The notes beneath the pieces are model-generated. The model was not told where the DNA came from. It was given only the letters and a program-made list of their open reading frames with translations, and made no database searches. This document shows positions 8,370 to 15,784 of a DNA stretch of 34,181 bases, piece by piece. This DNA comes from Asaia sp. W19 (GTDB lineage Bacteria; Pseudomonadota; Alphaproteobacteria; Acetobacterales; Acetobacteraceae): contig NZ_PNQZ01000074.1 in assembly GCF_003994335.1 (NCBI RefSeq), forward strand, positions 1-34,181. Direction: 5' to 3'. Position numbers and translations under genes: made by a program. Positions within the stretch are counted from its first letter, which is position 1. Each line of letters opens with the position of its first letter.

Positions 8370-9659
8370 TTGAGCACCTATGACCTGAAGAAATCCGCCC
8401 GGTATCGCCCCGGTATTTTCATTCAGGTCATCATCGCGACATTAGGCGGCATCCTGCTTGGGCTCTTCGCTCCGCATCTCGCGCATCAATGCCGCTGGAT
8501 GACCGATCTGTTCCTGCGCCTCATCCTGATGATTGTGGGACCGCTGCTGTTCTGCATCGTGGTCAGCGGCATTACCGGTGCCGGGTCTCTGGGCGCAGTC
8601 GGTCGTCTGGGCAGCCGGGCGCTCATCTATTTCGAGGCCATGACCACATTTGTGCTTCTGCTTTCGGTGGGGGCGGCGCTGCTGCTCCACCCTGGGCGTG
8701 GCATGAGCTATACCCCCAGTCCCGAAGACGCCCATGCGGTCGCGAGCTATGCCGCCAACGCTCATGCACTGCACGGACAAGGCGTGACCGGCTTCATTCT
8801 CAACCTTATCCCGAGGTCGCCGGTCGCCGCCTTCGCAGAAGGGAATATTCTCCAGATCCTGTTTTTCGCCGTTCTGCTCGGATGCTGCCTGTCGCGTCTG
8901 GGCGAGGCTGGTGCGCCCATCACCCGACTGATCGAGAGCTTCTCGGCGCTGTTTTCACGCATGATGCGCGTGATCATCGCCACCGCTCCCCTGGGTGTCT
9001 TCGGTGCCGTCTCGATGACCGTTGCGGAATACGGTCTCGATGCCATTGATCATCTGGCCCTGTTTGTCATTCTGTATTTCAGCGCCATCGCCGTATTCAT
9101 CGTGGTGATTCTGGGCGGGCTCCTCGCACTATGCCGGATCAACCCGGTCCATTTCGTACGCTATTTCCGCGAAGAGATCCTGATTGTCACGGCCACCACG
9201 AGCTCCGATTCCGTGCTGCCCAGTATCATGACCAAACTCGAGGCGCTTGGCATATCCCGTCAGGTCGTGGGGCTCGTCGTACCGGCCGGGTATTCTCTCA
9301 ATCTCGATGCGCTCTCGATCTATCTTGGATTCGCCATCGTGTTCCTGGCGGAGGTAACCCATACCCCGCTCACCCTCACGCAGATTTTTTCGATGCTTGC
9401 CACGGCGCTCATCACCTCCAAGGGGGCCCATGGTGTTCCCGGAATCGCCATTGTGGTTCTGGCGGCGACCATGGCCGCCGCGCCCTCGATCCCGCTTTCG
9501 AGCCTTGTTCTGCTGATCGCCGTCGACTGGTTCAGTGGCATTGCGCGCGCCGTGGGCAATCTGGCGGGGAATTGCGTTGCACCGGTCGTTCTTGCAGCAT
9601 GGGAGGGCGCACTTGATCGCGAACGGGCACGGCAGATGCTCGGCTCTCATAACCGCTGA
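8370..9659 (+). CDS. DctA-like carboxylate:cation symporter (DAACS family)
   Basis: Inner-membrane secondary transporter of 429 residues, the normal family length. I start it at a TTG at 8370 because GGAGAG sits 7 bases before it. Family hallmarks are the serine-rich hairpin TTSSDSVLP (277-284), GLVVPAGYSLNLDALSIY (301-318), the SSKGAAG-like segment TSKGAHGVPG, and the substrate helix with Asp386, Arg393 and Asn397. Arg393 matches the arginine of the archaeal homologue GltPh that binds the distal carboxylate. The position of GltPh Asp394, which binds the amino group, is Gly390 here and Ser in DctA, so a dicarboxylate or hydroxycarboxylate fits better than an amino acid. It lies between an outer-membrane receptor and a hydroxyacid dehydrogenase, 12 bases before the latter. 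Confidence 0.92.
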   Translation: MSTYDLKKSARYRPGIFIQVIIATLGGILLGLFAPHLAHQCRWMTDLFLRLILMIVGPLLFCIVVSGITGAGSLGAVGRLGSRALIYFEAMTTFVLLLSVGAALLLHPGRGMSYTPSPEDAHAVASYAANAHALHGQGVTGFILNLIPRSPVAAFAEGNILQILFFAVLLGCCLSRLGEAGAPITRLIESFSALFSRMMRVIIATAPLGVFGAVSMTVAEYGLDAIDHLALFVILYFSAIAVFIVVILGGLLALCRINPVHFVRYFREEILIVTATTSSDSVLPSIMTKLEALGISRQVVGLVVPAGYSLNLDALSIYLGFAIVFLAEVTHTPLTLTQIFSMLATALITSKGAHGVPGIAIVVLAATMAAAPSIPLSSLVLLIAVDWFSGIARAVGNLAGNCVAPVVLAAWEGALDRERARQMLGSHNR

Positions 9660-9671
9660 AAACGGATCACC

Positions 9672-10706
9672 ATGGACAAAGCCACTCGCTACCCGGCAGC
9701 ACGCCTCGCCGAGGCCTGCCAGACCAGACTCGTCGGGGCCGGAGCCCTGCCCGACGATGCCGCCCAAACCGTGCGCGCCATGATGCATGCCTCACAGCTC
9801 GGCACAGACAGCCACGGTGTGCGCCTGATCGGCTACTACGTGGACATGCTTGAGAAAGGAGGGGTCAACAAGCGGCCCCGACGCCAGTTCAGCCATACGG
9901 CACCTGCCACTGGACGACTGGATGCCGATTTCGGCCTGGCGCATGCGGCCTCCTATGAGGCGATGGACCACGCAGTGTCCCTTGCCCGCACCTGTGGGGT
10001 CGGCGCCGTGACCGTCCATCACTCGACCCATTACGGGGCGGGTGGCGCCTATGCGCTGGCGGCAGCGGAGCAGGGGGTCGTCTCGCTTGTCCTGAGCAAT
10101 TCCGACCCCGCCGTGGCCCTGGCCGGTGGGCGGGCGCCCTTTCATGGCACCAACCCCATCGCCATGGGCGCGCCCGTGCGCGACAGACGGCCCTGGCTGC
10201 TCGACATGGCCACCTCATCCATCCCGTTCAACCGGGTGAAACTTTACCGCAGCCTCGGCCTTCCCCTTCCGCCAGAAGTCGCCCTGAACGAAGAGGGACA
10301 CCCGACGCTGGACGCCACTCAGGCACGGTTCCTGCAGCCTCTTGGGGGAATGGCCTATGGCCATAAGGGCGCAGCCCTGGCCGGTATGGTCACGATCCTC
10401 TCTGCCGTGCTTTCGGGCGCGGACCCCGACCCGATCATGACCTCCACCGCGGCCGCTCAGGAGGGCCACAAGCCGCAAAACGTGGGCCATATCATGGTGG
10501 CGTTCGACCCGACCCGCTTCATCGGGCAGGAGTCCTTCGAGGCCGGGATGAGGGATTATCTTGACCTCCTGCGCGCCTCGCCCGCAGCAGAACCGGGTGT
10601 GCCGGTCTGCGCGCCGGGGGACAAGGAATGGGAAGAGGCCGATCTACGCGCCGAACTGGGTATTCCAGTCGATCCGGATACGGAGCACCTGCTGGGTCTC
10701 GCCTGA
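9672..10706 (+). CDS. Malate/L-lactate/ureidoglycolate dehydrogenase family (Ldh2) oxidoreductase
   Basis: Cytoplasmic NAD(P)-dependent 2-hydroxyacid dehydrogenase of the Ldh2/MDH2 family, unrelated in fold to Rossmann malate dehydrogenases; 344 residues, as expected. Conserved blocks are LGTDSHGVRL (43-52), the HHSTHYGAGGAYA segment holding the probable catalytic His, the cofactor-loop GTNPIAMGAP, LLDMATS, and YGHKGAALAGMVTILSAVLSGA. It starts 12 bases after the symporter stop, with only a weak ribosome binding site (CGGATC), so translation may be coupled. Family members oxidise malate, lactate, ureidoglycolate, sulfolactate, 2,3-diketogulonate or imino acids. The sequence alone does not choose between these; the DctA-like partner favours a hydroxydicarboxylate. 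It is probably the catabolic end of the module. Confidence 0.88.
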   Translation: MDKATRYPAARLAEACQTRLVGAGALPDDAAQTVRAMMHASQLGTDSHGVRLIGYYVDMLEKGGVNKRPRRQFSHTAPATGRLDADFGLAHAASYEAMDHAVSLARTCGVGAVTVHHSTHYGAGGAYALAAAEQGVVSLVLSNSDPAVALAGGRAPFHGTNPIAMGAPVRDRRPWLLDMATSSIPFNRVKLYRSLGLPLPPEVALNEEGHPTLDATQARFLQPLGGMAYGHKGAALAGMVTILSAVLSGADPDPIMTSTAAAQEGHKPQNVGHIMVAFDPTRFIGQESFEAGMRDYLDLLRASPAAEPGVPVCAPGDKEWEEADLRAELGIPVDPDTEHLLGLA

Positions 10707-10710
10707 GGCG

Positions 10711-10749
10711 AGAAAGGCCTTTCTATCGGGGCGGCATCACCACCGCCCC
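10711..10749 (+). terminator. Terminator-like structures ending the GntR-controlled operon
   Basis: A 14-bp perfect palindrome AGAAAGGCCTTTCT (10711-10724) is followed by a hairpin GGGGCGG / CCGCCCC (10728-10734 with 10743-10749) with an 8-base loop and TT after it. It lies 22 bases beyond the dehydrogenase stop and faces the end of the Hint pseudogene. Confidence 0.5.
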
Positions 10750-10768
10750 TTCAGGTCCGACGAATCGG

Positions 10769-11493
10769 TCAGACAGACATCCGGCGTCGCGGTGCTGTCA
10801 CGCTTCGGGCGTTTTCGTTCGCGCCTGTGATTGCGGAAGGAACCGGCCCCGACGATGACGCAGTGGTTCCGGCATAAGGACCGATAACGGCTGCTCGGCA
10901 GCCTGTTTCGGACATCAGCCGGACCGATCCGACCGAAGCGCGAATTGTGGAGACATAGCCTGCAGGACCGACACGCGTGGGCTGAATGACGCGACCATCC
11001 TCCGTGCACAGATGCAGCTTTGGATCCTGGGAGAGGACAGGCGTTTCCATGCTGCGGCCGATACGCGTCAGGAGCGCCTCGTAATTAGGTTCGACGAAGT
11101 CACGCGATGTCTCAAGCGGCAGAGTGGACGAGCTATCCAAATGGAACCGAGGCGACAGGATTGTAAAGGGAGCATTGGCGAATTGCTCCCGATTGCCGGT
11201 ATCCAGATAGCGCCCGGTCAGCGCGCCCCTGCCCAGATTGCCTCATGCTCATCGAGTTCGACATGGAAATAGCGATACTGGGTTTGAGATCTATCGAGAT
11301 AGATCGACTGGTGATTGAGGAGCATGCGTGCGGGGACGTTGTGACCGAGTGCATCCTTGCAGATGCGTACCAACCAGCATTCTTCCGTTTCCGGCTGCTT
11401 CAGAGCGTCCACCATACGATGGCCAGTCCATCTGACCGGAAAATGTAAAGGTCCTGGTACAACAGTAATTGCGAAAACGTTCATCGCACCCAA
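10769..11493 (-). pseudogene. Decayed Hint-domain (Hint_2-like) protein fragment
   Basis: Two leftward frames read as one protein broken by a frameshift near 11220. The first (11493-11218) gives PVRWTGHRMVDALK, then VPARMLLNHQSIY and YRYFHVELDEHEAIWAGAR and stops. One frame over, the text resumes without a gap as LTGRYLDTGNREQFANAPF and continues to 10769. WTGHR, FHVELDEH and YLDTGNREQFAN are landmarks of the Hint domain (hedgehog/intein-like) in many acetic acid bacterial surface proteins. In that family the N-terminal half should precede this with a catalytic Cys. No such start is found upstream, where an in-frame stop closes the first frame just before 11493. The fragment is therefore truncated and frameshifted. 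The family call is from motif memory. Confidence 0.6.
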
Positions 11494-11831
11494 CGGTGAT
11501 CAGTTCTGATTTTGCGACGACGCACCCTGTGCGCGATGAGAGCGAGGACACGGGACGCGACTGCACCGACCCAACCGCGCGTATCCTTACTCTTATCATT
11601 TCGATTGCTTATTGTTCCGAATGCACATTCGAAAATATGGCAGGATACCGACCGGGACCGAACAACCGGCAGGCTTCCGCCGACATCGAGCGGCCGGCCA
11701 TATCTTCAGTTCCAGTAAGGGCGAAATCCCGTGCCCTCATACGGCTCTCAGGCTGGGCCTCATTCACGATGACTAAGCGGAGCCATACCGGACGGCACGG
11801 GAGCGCCCTGGAGAAGCGATTTTCTCGGCGT
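11494..11831. other. Gene-free spacer, possibly the eroded 5' part of the Hint gene
   Basis: No supportable gene. Overlapping leftward frames continue for short stretches but show no family landmark. A 14-bp palindrome CGAATG-CA-CATTCG sits at 11618-11631 next to an AT-rich patch (11584-11616). It could be a relic operator; nothing beside it needs one now. Confidence 0.35.
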
Positions 11832-11865
11832 GGCGTGAGCAGTCGTCAGACCGCTGCTTCACGCC
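11832..11865 (-). terminator. Hairpin terminating the clpP-ferritin-like operon
   Basis: On the minus strand an 11-bp stem with one bulged base (GGCGTGA-A-GCAG pairing with CTGC-TCACGCC) around an 11-base loop starts 20 bases after the stop of the last ferritin-like gene. There is no T-run. Placement and stem strength support a transcript end. Confidence 0.5.
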
Positions 11866-11885
11866 GAACGCGAAATGACCAACGA

Positions 11886-12737
11886 TCAGCGCGAGAGGCC
11901 GCGCCCCTTGTCCCAGAGACGCAGCCCGCGCAGAGCCAGATCCGCGATGCCGGGCAACAGACGCGGCTGCATGAGGCCAGGGTCAAACGCGGTCATGCGG
12001 CGGGCATTCTCCCGGTAACAATCTTCCACGAATCCCCGAAAGGAAAACCCGTCCAGGAAGAGATTGGTCTGGGTAACGGCAAAGTCGCGGCCGTCATTGG
12101 GTTCCTGACCGCGGCGTACCATGCCAAGCAAACGGCTGAGCGCCCGCAGATAAAAGCGGAACGATTTCACAGAGCGCCGCGCGCGACCAAGACCGCGTCG
12201 TTTTTCGCGCCATGCCATGTAGTTGATGAAGAAGACGATATGCCGCGTTTCTTCGAACATCAGGATGTCGAAGATCTCGAACATCTTTTCGGGCAGGAAT
12301 TGAGATTGACGCGCACTCTTGAACGCGCCGAATCCGAGGAAGGCGTCGAGACATTCACCAAAGCCGAAATCGATGAAGGCCTTTTCCAGATCAGCCGGAA
12401 ATTTCTCGAGAGGCTGCTTCTGGGCGTCCAAGCCGTAACGCTCGATCATGACGCGGATCAGATCGGCATGACGCGCCTCTTCATACCCCTGAAGACGCAC
12501 CGCCTCCTTCACCTCCGGATCGATGATCTGGGGGGTGAAGGCATCGACGATAGCCCCGGCCCGGCGTTCGGTGTGATACACCTCCTGCCAGAACGGGACA
12601 GCGCGAAGCCGGGCGAGTTCCTCATCTGTCAGTTCGGGCCATGGCAGGGTTTCGGGATCGAAAACCTGATGCGTATCGATAAACTGCTGACAGAAATAAT
12701 GCTTATGGGCTTCAGACCCCGGCTCGATCACACTCAT
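11886..12737 (-). CDS. Ferritin-like di-iron protein, second of a paralogous pair
   Basis: Soluble four-helix-bundle protein of 283 residues, function unknown. I start it at 12737, where ATGA overlaps the upstream stop by 4 bases, implying translational coupling; a longer frame to 12800 only adds overlap. It aligns end to end with its neighbour. Carboxylate-bridged di-iron ligands are predicted at Glu57, Glu87 and His90 (YEEARH), Glu128 (GECLDAF), and Glu163 and His166 (FEETRH). The spacing between paired glutamates is 30 and 35 residues. Such sites occur in ferritins, rubrerythrins, oxygenases and desaturases. There are no membrane segments or signal peptide. Co-transcription with a ClpP-like gene is seen from spacing; its meaning is unknown. 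Iron storage is unlikely at this length; an oxidase or oxygenase is possible. Confidence 0.82.
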   Translation of the reverse strand: MSVIEPGSEAHKHYFCQQFIDTHQVFDPETLPWPELTDEELARLRAVPFWQEVYHTERRAGAIVDAFTPQIIDPEVKEAVRLQGYEEARHADLIRVMIERYGLDAQKQPLEKFPADLEKAFIDFGFGECLDAFLGFGAFKSARQSQFLPEKMFEIFDILMFEETRHIVFFINYMAWREKRRGLGRARRSVKSFRFYLRALSRLLGMVRRGQEPNDGRDFAVTQTNLFLDGFSFRGFVEDCYRENARRMTAFDPGLMQPRLLPGIADLALRGLRLWDKGRGLSR

Positions 12738-13741
12738 GCAGGGGCGTGCTGCTTCGTCTGTCCAAGCCGTGCACGCACCGCTCCCGAGGCCTTCTCCCAC
12801 AGACGATAGGCGAACAGCCCGGTCTTGACGAGGTTCGGCGTCGTGGTGGGGCGCAGCAGGCGATGATCGTAGCCCGAGAAACGACGGTCATTTTCATCGA
12901 GGCAGAGCTGCATCAGCTCGGGCACCTTGATATCGATGTCCGTCATGTCCTTGGCGCCGGTCACAGTAAAGTTGTTGTCCTGCGTATGCTCATTGCCTTC
13001 GGAGTCGATGGAACGTGCCAGATCCATGCGCTCATAGGCGAGGAACGCCCAGACACCCAACACGCGCGCCTCGAAGACGGGGCGCTTCCACCACGGCATG
13101 GTGGCGCGATGCCAGGCCAGCCAGTTCGCGAAAAGCAGGATGTGACGACACTCTTCCTGCATCACAGGCTCGAACGTCTCGATCAGTTCCATGGGGAACA
13201 GACCGGCACGCTCGGCAAGGGCAAACAGACCGAAGGCAAAGAAGCTGTCCACACATTCCGAGAAACCGGTCACCAGATACGCCCACTCCGTGTCTTTCGG
13301 CTCGATATAGGGCGGCTCGGGGGCCATCGGGATGTTGTAGGCTTCAACAAGCTTGGAGAGCACCTCCTTGTGGCGGTTCTCCTCCCAGGCATTGCGGCGC
13401 AGGGCGTCCTTCATGTCCGGGTCGTCGATCATGTCGGCATAGGCGGCCATGCGCAGGCGCGCCTTGCCCTCGGTCTGCACCGCAATATCCCAGATCGGTA
13501 GCGAGGTGATGCGATGAAGGGTCTGCGGATCGAGCTTGGGCCACTCGATGACCGAGGGCTTGTAGGGGTTGAAGGTCTCCCTGAACATGTCGGCCACGGC
13601 GCGCTTGTGTTCTTCGGTGCCCGGCTTGAGCGGGCCAGGAATGGCGCTGCTCCAGTGACGGGCTTCGAAATCGGCCTTGGCCAGGGTCTTGTCTGACGGC
13701 GCATCCGGAAGATGGCTGTAGAGTTGTTCAAGACGTGACAT
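12734..13741 (-). CDS. Ferritin-like di-iron protein, first of a paralogous pair
   Basis: Soluble protein of 335 residues, homologous along its length to the next gene, with about 35 extra N-terminal residues and a basic Ala-rich tail. Predicted di-iron ligands are Glu91 (TEGKAR), Glu121 and His124 (WEENRH), Glu162 (SECVDSF), and Glu197 and His200 (QEECRH). Spacings are 30 and 35 residues, exactly as in the paralogue. A GAGGA ribosome binding site lies 10 bases before the ATG, and the clpP-like stop is 18 bases upstream, so the three genes look co-transcribed. No targeting signal is seen. The paired ExxH motifs with lone glutamates suit an oxygen-activating di-iron centre. A two-subunit di-iron enzyme is a reasonable hypothesis from the pairing, not something the sequence proves. 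Confidence 0.82.
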   Translation of the reverse strand: MSRLEQLYSHLPDAPSDKTLAKADFEARHWSSAIPGPLKPGTEEHKRAVADMFRETFNPYKPSVIEWPKLDPQTLHRITSLPIWDIAVQTEGKARLRMAAYADMIDDPDMKDALRRNAWEENRHKEVLSKLVEAYNIPMAPEPPYIEPKDTEWAYLVTGFSECVDSFFAFGLFALAERAGLFPMELIETFEPVMQEECRHILLFANWLAWHRATMPWWKRPVFEARVLGVWAFLAYERMDLARSIDSEGNEHTQDNNFTVTGAKDMTDIDIKVPELMQLCLDENDRRFSGYDHRLLRPTTTPNLVKTGLFAYRLWEKASGAVRARLGQTKQHAPA

Positions 13742-13759
13742 GAGAGAGAGGTCCTCTTC

Positions 13760-14428
13760 TTATTCCTTGATGTCGCTCATTTTGCTGATGACGCGCGAGA
13801 CGAGGCCATAGGCAATGGCTTCCTCTGCCGACATCCAGTGATTGCGATCCGTATCCTTGGCGATTTTCTCGTAGGACTGACCGGTTTCACGGGCAAAAAG
13901 ACGATTGAGTCGCTCGCGCATCTTAATGATCTCGCGGGCTTCAATATCGATATCGGTTGCCGGACCGCGCACACCGCCCATCGGCTGATGCAACAGGAAG
14001 CGTGTGTTCGGCAGACACAGGCGGCGCTCGGGACGGCCCGCGGCAAAGATCAGGGCACCGGCGGAGGCGACCCAGCCCGTACCGATCATATTCACGGGAG
14101 CGATGGAATCCACGAAGCGGATCATGTCGTGGATGGTGTCACCGCTCTCGACATGGCCGCCCGGCGAGTTGACATACACATCGATGGGCTTGTCCGAAGC
14201 GCCTGCCAGAGCAAGAAGACGCCCGGTGACATCGCGGGCCACCTTGTCGTTGATGCCACCGAAGATCAGCACCTTGCGCTGTTCGAACAGCTTGCCTTCA
14301 ATCTCGCCACCGGGGGGCTTTTCGGCCGCTTCCTTGGGCTCGGGCGCATCGGGCGCCTGGGGATCGGGCTCTTCATCATCGAGACGTGGGGCGATACGGG
14401 AGATGTCCTGGGGTGTCGTGCCACGCAT
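13760..14428 (-). CDS. ClpP-like serine protease subunit with Asn at the catalytic Asp position
   Basis: Caseinolytic-protease-fold protein. The ATG at 14428 is preferred over 14461 because AGGAA lies 7 bases before it, giving 222 residues. Conserved blocks are [13 protein letters not shown] (the oxyanion region), the nucleophile Ser122 in GWVASAGAL, and His147 in LLHQPMGG. Where E. coli ClpP has TERDRF with the catalytic Asp, this protein has TDRNHW, making residue 196 Asn (AAT at 13843-13841). The N-terminus carries about 40 acidic, Pro/Ala-rich residues not present in canonical ClpP. No clpX lies next to it, unlike the usual clpP-clpX pair, so a second canonical clpP elsewhere is likely. 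It is first in an operon with two ferritin-like genes. It may assemble with another ClpP or work on its own. Confidence 0.88.
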   Translation of the reverse strand: MRGTTPQDISRIAPRLDDEEPDPQAPDAPEPKEAAEKPPGGEIEGKLFEQRKVLIFGGINDKVARDVTGRLLALAGASDKPIDVYVNSPGGHVESGDTIHDMIRFVDSIAPVNMIGTGWVASAGALIFAAGRPERRLCLPNTRFLLHQPMGGVRGPATDIDIEAREIIKMRERLNRLFARETGQSYEKIAKDTDRNHWMSAEEAIAYGLVSRVISKMSDIKE

Positions 14429-14572
14429 GCGGGTGTTCCTATGTCCGTGCAGCCTGTTCATGCCATCTATGTTGCGCTTGATGGGCGGACCTCACAAGAG
14501 CCCCCCCGATTTTTGCGCCAGATCAAGCATCTCGCCACGACGGGCCGGAGCGGTTAGGGTGGCGCCAGCAGG

Positions 14573-15685
14573 ATGAAACCGGACAAGAAACGCAAGGGTC
14601 GATCGAGAGACATGGTTAAAACAGGCGGGGTTAAAACAGGCTGGCCACGCACGGGTCTCGTCATGACGGGCATGGTGTCACTCGTGATGTCGCTGAGCGC
14701 CTGCGGTCACCGGGACGCCGTCGACACGGTGGATAACTGGTATCATCAGTATCAGGGCGGCGAGATTGCCAAGCAGCGTCCCCCGGCTCCCGGCGCGCAT
14801 GGCACCTATCCGCGCGTCGGCCTGACCCCCATGACCAGTGTGGACCTGCCGAGCGCCCAGGCGCGGCAGGCCCTGACCGACCGGCTTACGCTCCAGCGCA
14901 ATCTGAGCCAGCATCTGGCCGTGGCCGACGGCCCGCTGATTGTGGCCCCACCGCCGCCACCGCCTCAGCCCAAGCCTCGCCCGGCCAATGACGATAGTGG
15001 CTCCTCCATGAGCGTGGTTGCCCCCGGTCAGACCCCGCCCCCGGCGCAAAACGCGCCCGCCGCGGGAACACCTGCAGCAGGAACACCCGCTAAACCGGCT
15101 TCTGCCGCCCCCCCGGCTGCCACTTCGGCTGAATCAAACGCTCCGGCCTCCATGCCGGGCAAGCAGGCTCAGCCCGCGCCAAAGCAGGCGACCAAAAAGG
15201 ATGCGCCCCCCGCCGCGCCGGAAGCTGGTCTGCCAGAGGTGACACGCTTCGCCCCTCCCCCCATCAAGCCGAGCGAATTGCCCCAGATTGGCGACCTGCC
15301 CCCGGTTGCGCCGAATTTTCCGGGCTTCAACATCCCGCGCGACGCCGCCCTGCCCGATATCGTCCCACCTTCGTATGACCTGACAGAGCCGCATGGCACG
15401 CTGATACGATTCAATCAGGCCTCGGATCAGATGGCCCGTGGCCAGGAAGGCGCGATCGGCAAGGCGCTGGGCGGACGCGGCCCGCATGACATCGTCTATG
15501 TGAAGGGATTTGGTGAGATCACCTCCTTCCGCCCCTCGGAACAGGTGCTCGGAATCAAGCTTGGTCTGCTGCGTGCCCGCGCTCTGGCCCAGACTCTGAT
15601 CCTGCATGGCGTGGCGGCATCGGACATCCGGATCAGCGCCGGTGCTTTGGGGCGTGGCGCGAGAATTGACCGCTCGCCTTACTGA
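14573..15685 (+). CDS. Proline-rich lipoprotein with OmpA-like C-terminal domain
   Basis: Predicted outer-membrane-anchored lipoprotein of 370 residues. The basic N-terminus and a hydrophobic stretch lead to a lipobox LSAC with Cys44; the long n-region suggests a later ATG at 14612 (GAGAG 5 bases upstream) may be the true start. Residues about 125-260 are a Pro/Ala/Gln-rich linker likely to span the periplasm. The C-terminal 100 residues (HGTLIRFNQASDQ to ASDIRISAGALG) have the strand-helix order of an OmpA/MotB peptidoglycan-binding domain, but the usual Asp-containing GHTD segment reads VKGFGE and the NxxLSxxRA helix reads KLGLLRARALAQ. Peptidoglycan binding is therefore uncertain. It is divergent from clpP by 144 bases. 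Confidence 0.72.
   Translation: MKPDKKRKGRSRDMVKTGGVKTGWPRTGLVMTGMVSLVMSLSACGHRDAVDTVDNWYHQYQGGEIAKQRPPAPGAHGTYPRVGLTPMTSVDLPSAQARQALTDRLTLQRNLSQHLAVADGPLIVAPPPPPPQPKPRPANDDSGSSMSVVAPGQTPPPAQNAPAAGTPAAGTPAKPASAAPPAATSAESNAPASMPGKQAQPAPKQATKKDAPPAAPEAGLPEVTRFAPPPIKPSELPQIGDLPPVAPNFPGFNIPRDAALPDIVPPSYDLTEPHGTLIRFNQASDQMARGQEGAIGKALGGRGPHDIVYVKGFGEITSFRPSEQVLGIKLGLLRARALAQTLILHGVAASDIRISAGALGRGARIDRSPY
14614..14641 (+). repeat. Two tandem copies of a 13-bp word in the lipoprotein 5' region
   Basis: GGTTAAAACAGGC occurs at 14614-14626 and again at 14629-14641 (15-base period), encoding VKTGG-VKTGW in frame. It looks like an in-frame slippage duplication. Confidence 0.8.
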
Positions 15686-15727
15686 GGGCGGTTCACCCGG
15701 TCCGGAAATCAGGTTAGTGAAGATTGT

Positions 15728-15760
15728 CGGAGTCGCCCTGACTCCGGTAATTTTATTTCA
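15728..15760 (+). terminator. Rho-independent terminator after the lipoprotein gene
   Basis: A 7-bp stem CGGAGTC / GACTCCG (15728-15734 with 15740-15746) with a 5-base loop is followed by GTAATTTTATTT. It ends the lipoprotein transcript 43 bases beyond its stop and just before the aminotransferase. The same segment could hold a promoter for the next operon (TTGTCG at 15725, TAATTT 18 bases on). Confidence 0.65.
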
Positions 15761-15784
15761 ACCCTGTGCCCCCGAGCCGAAAAA

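Noticed and set aside
11469..12809. 446-codon rightward open frame
   Set aside because: Covers the second ferritin-like gene on the other strand and has no family signature; the leftward gene has clear ExxH motifs and a coupled start.
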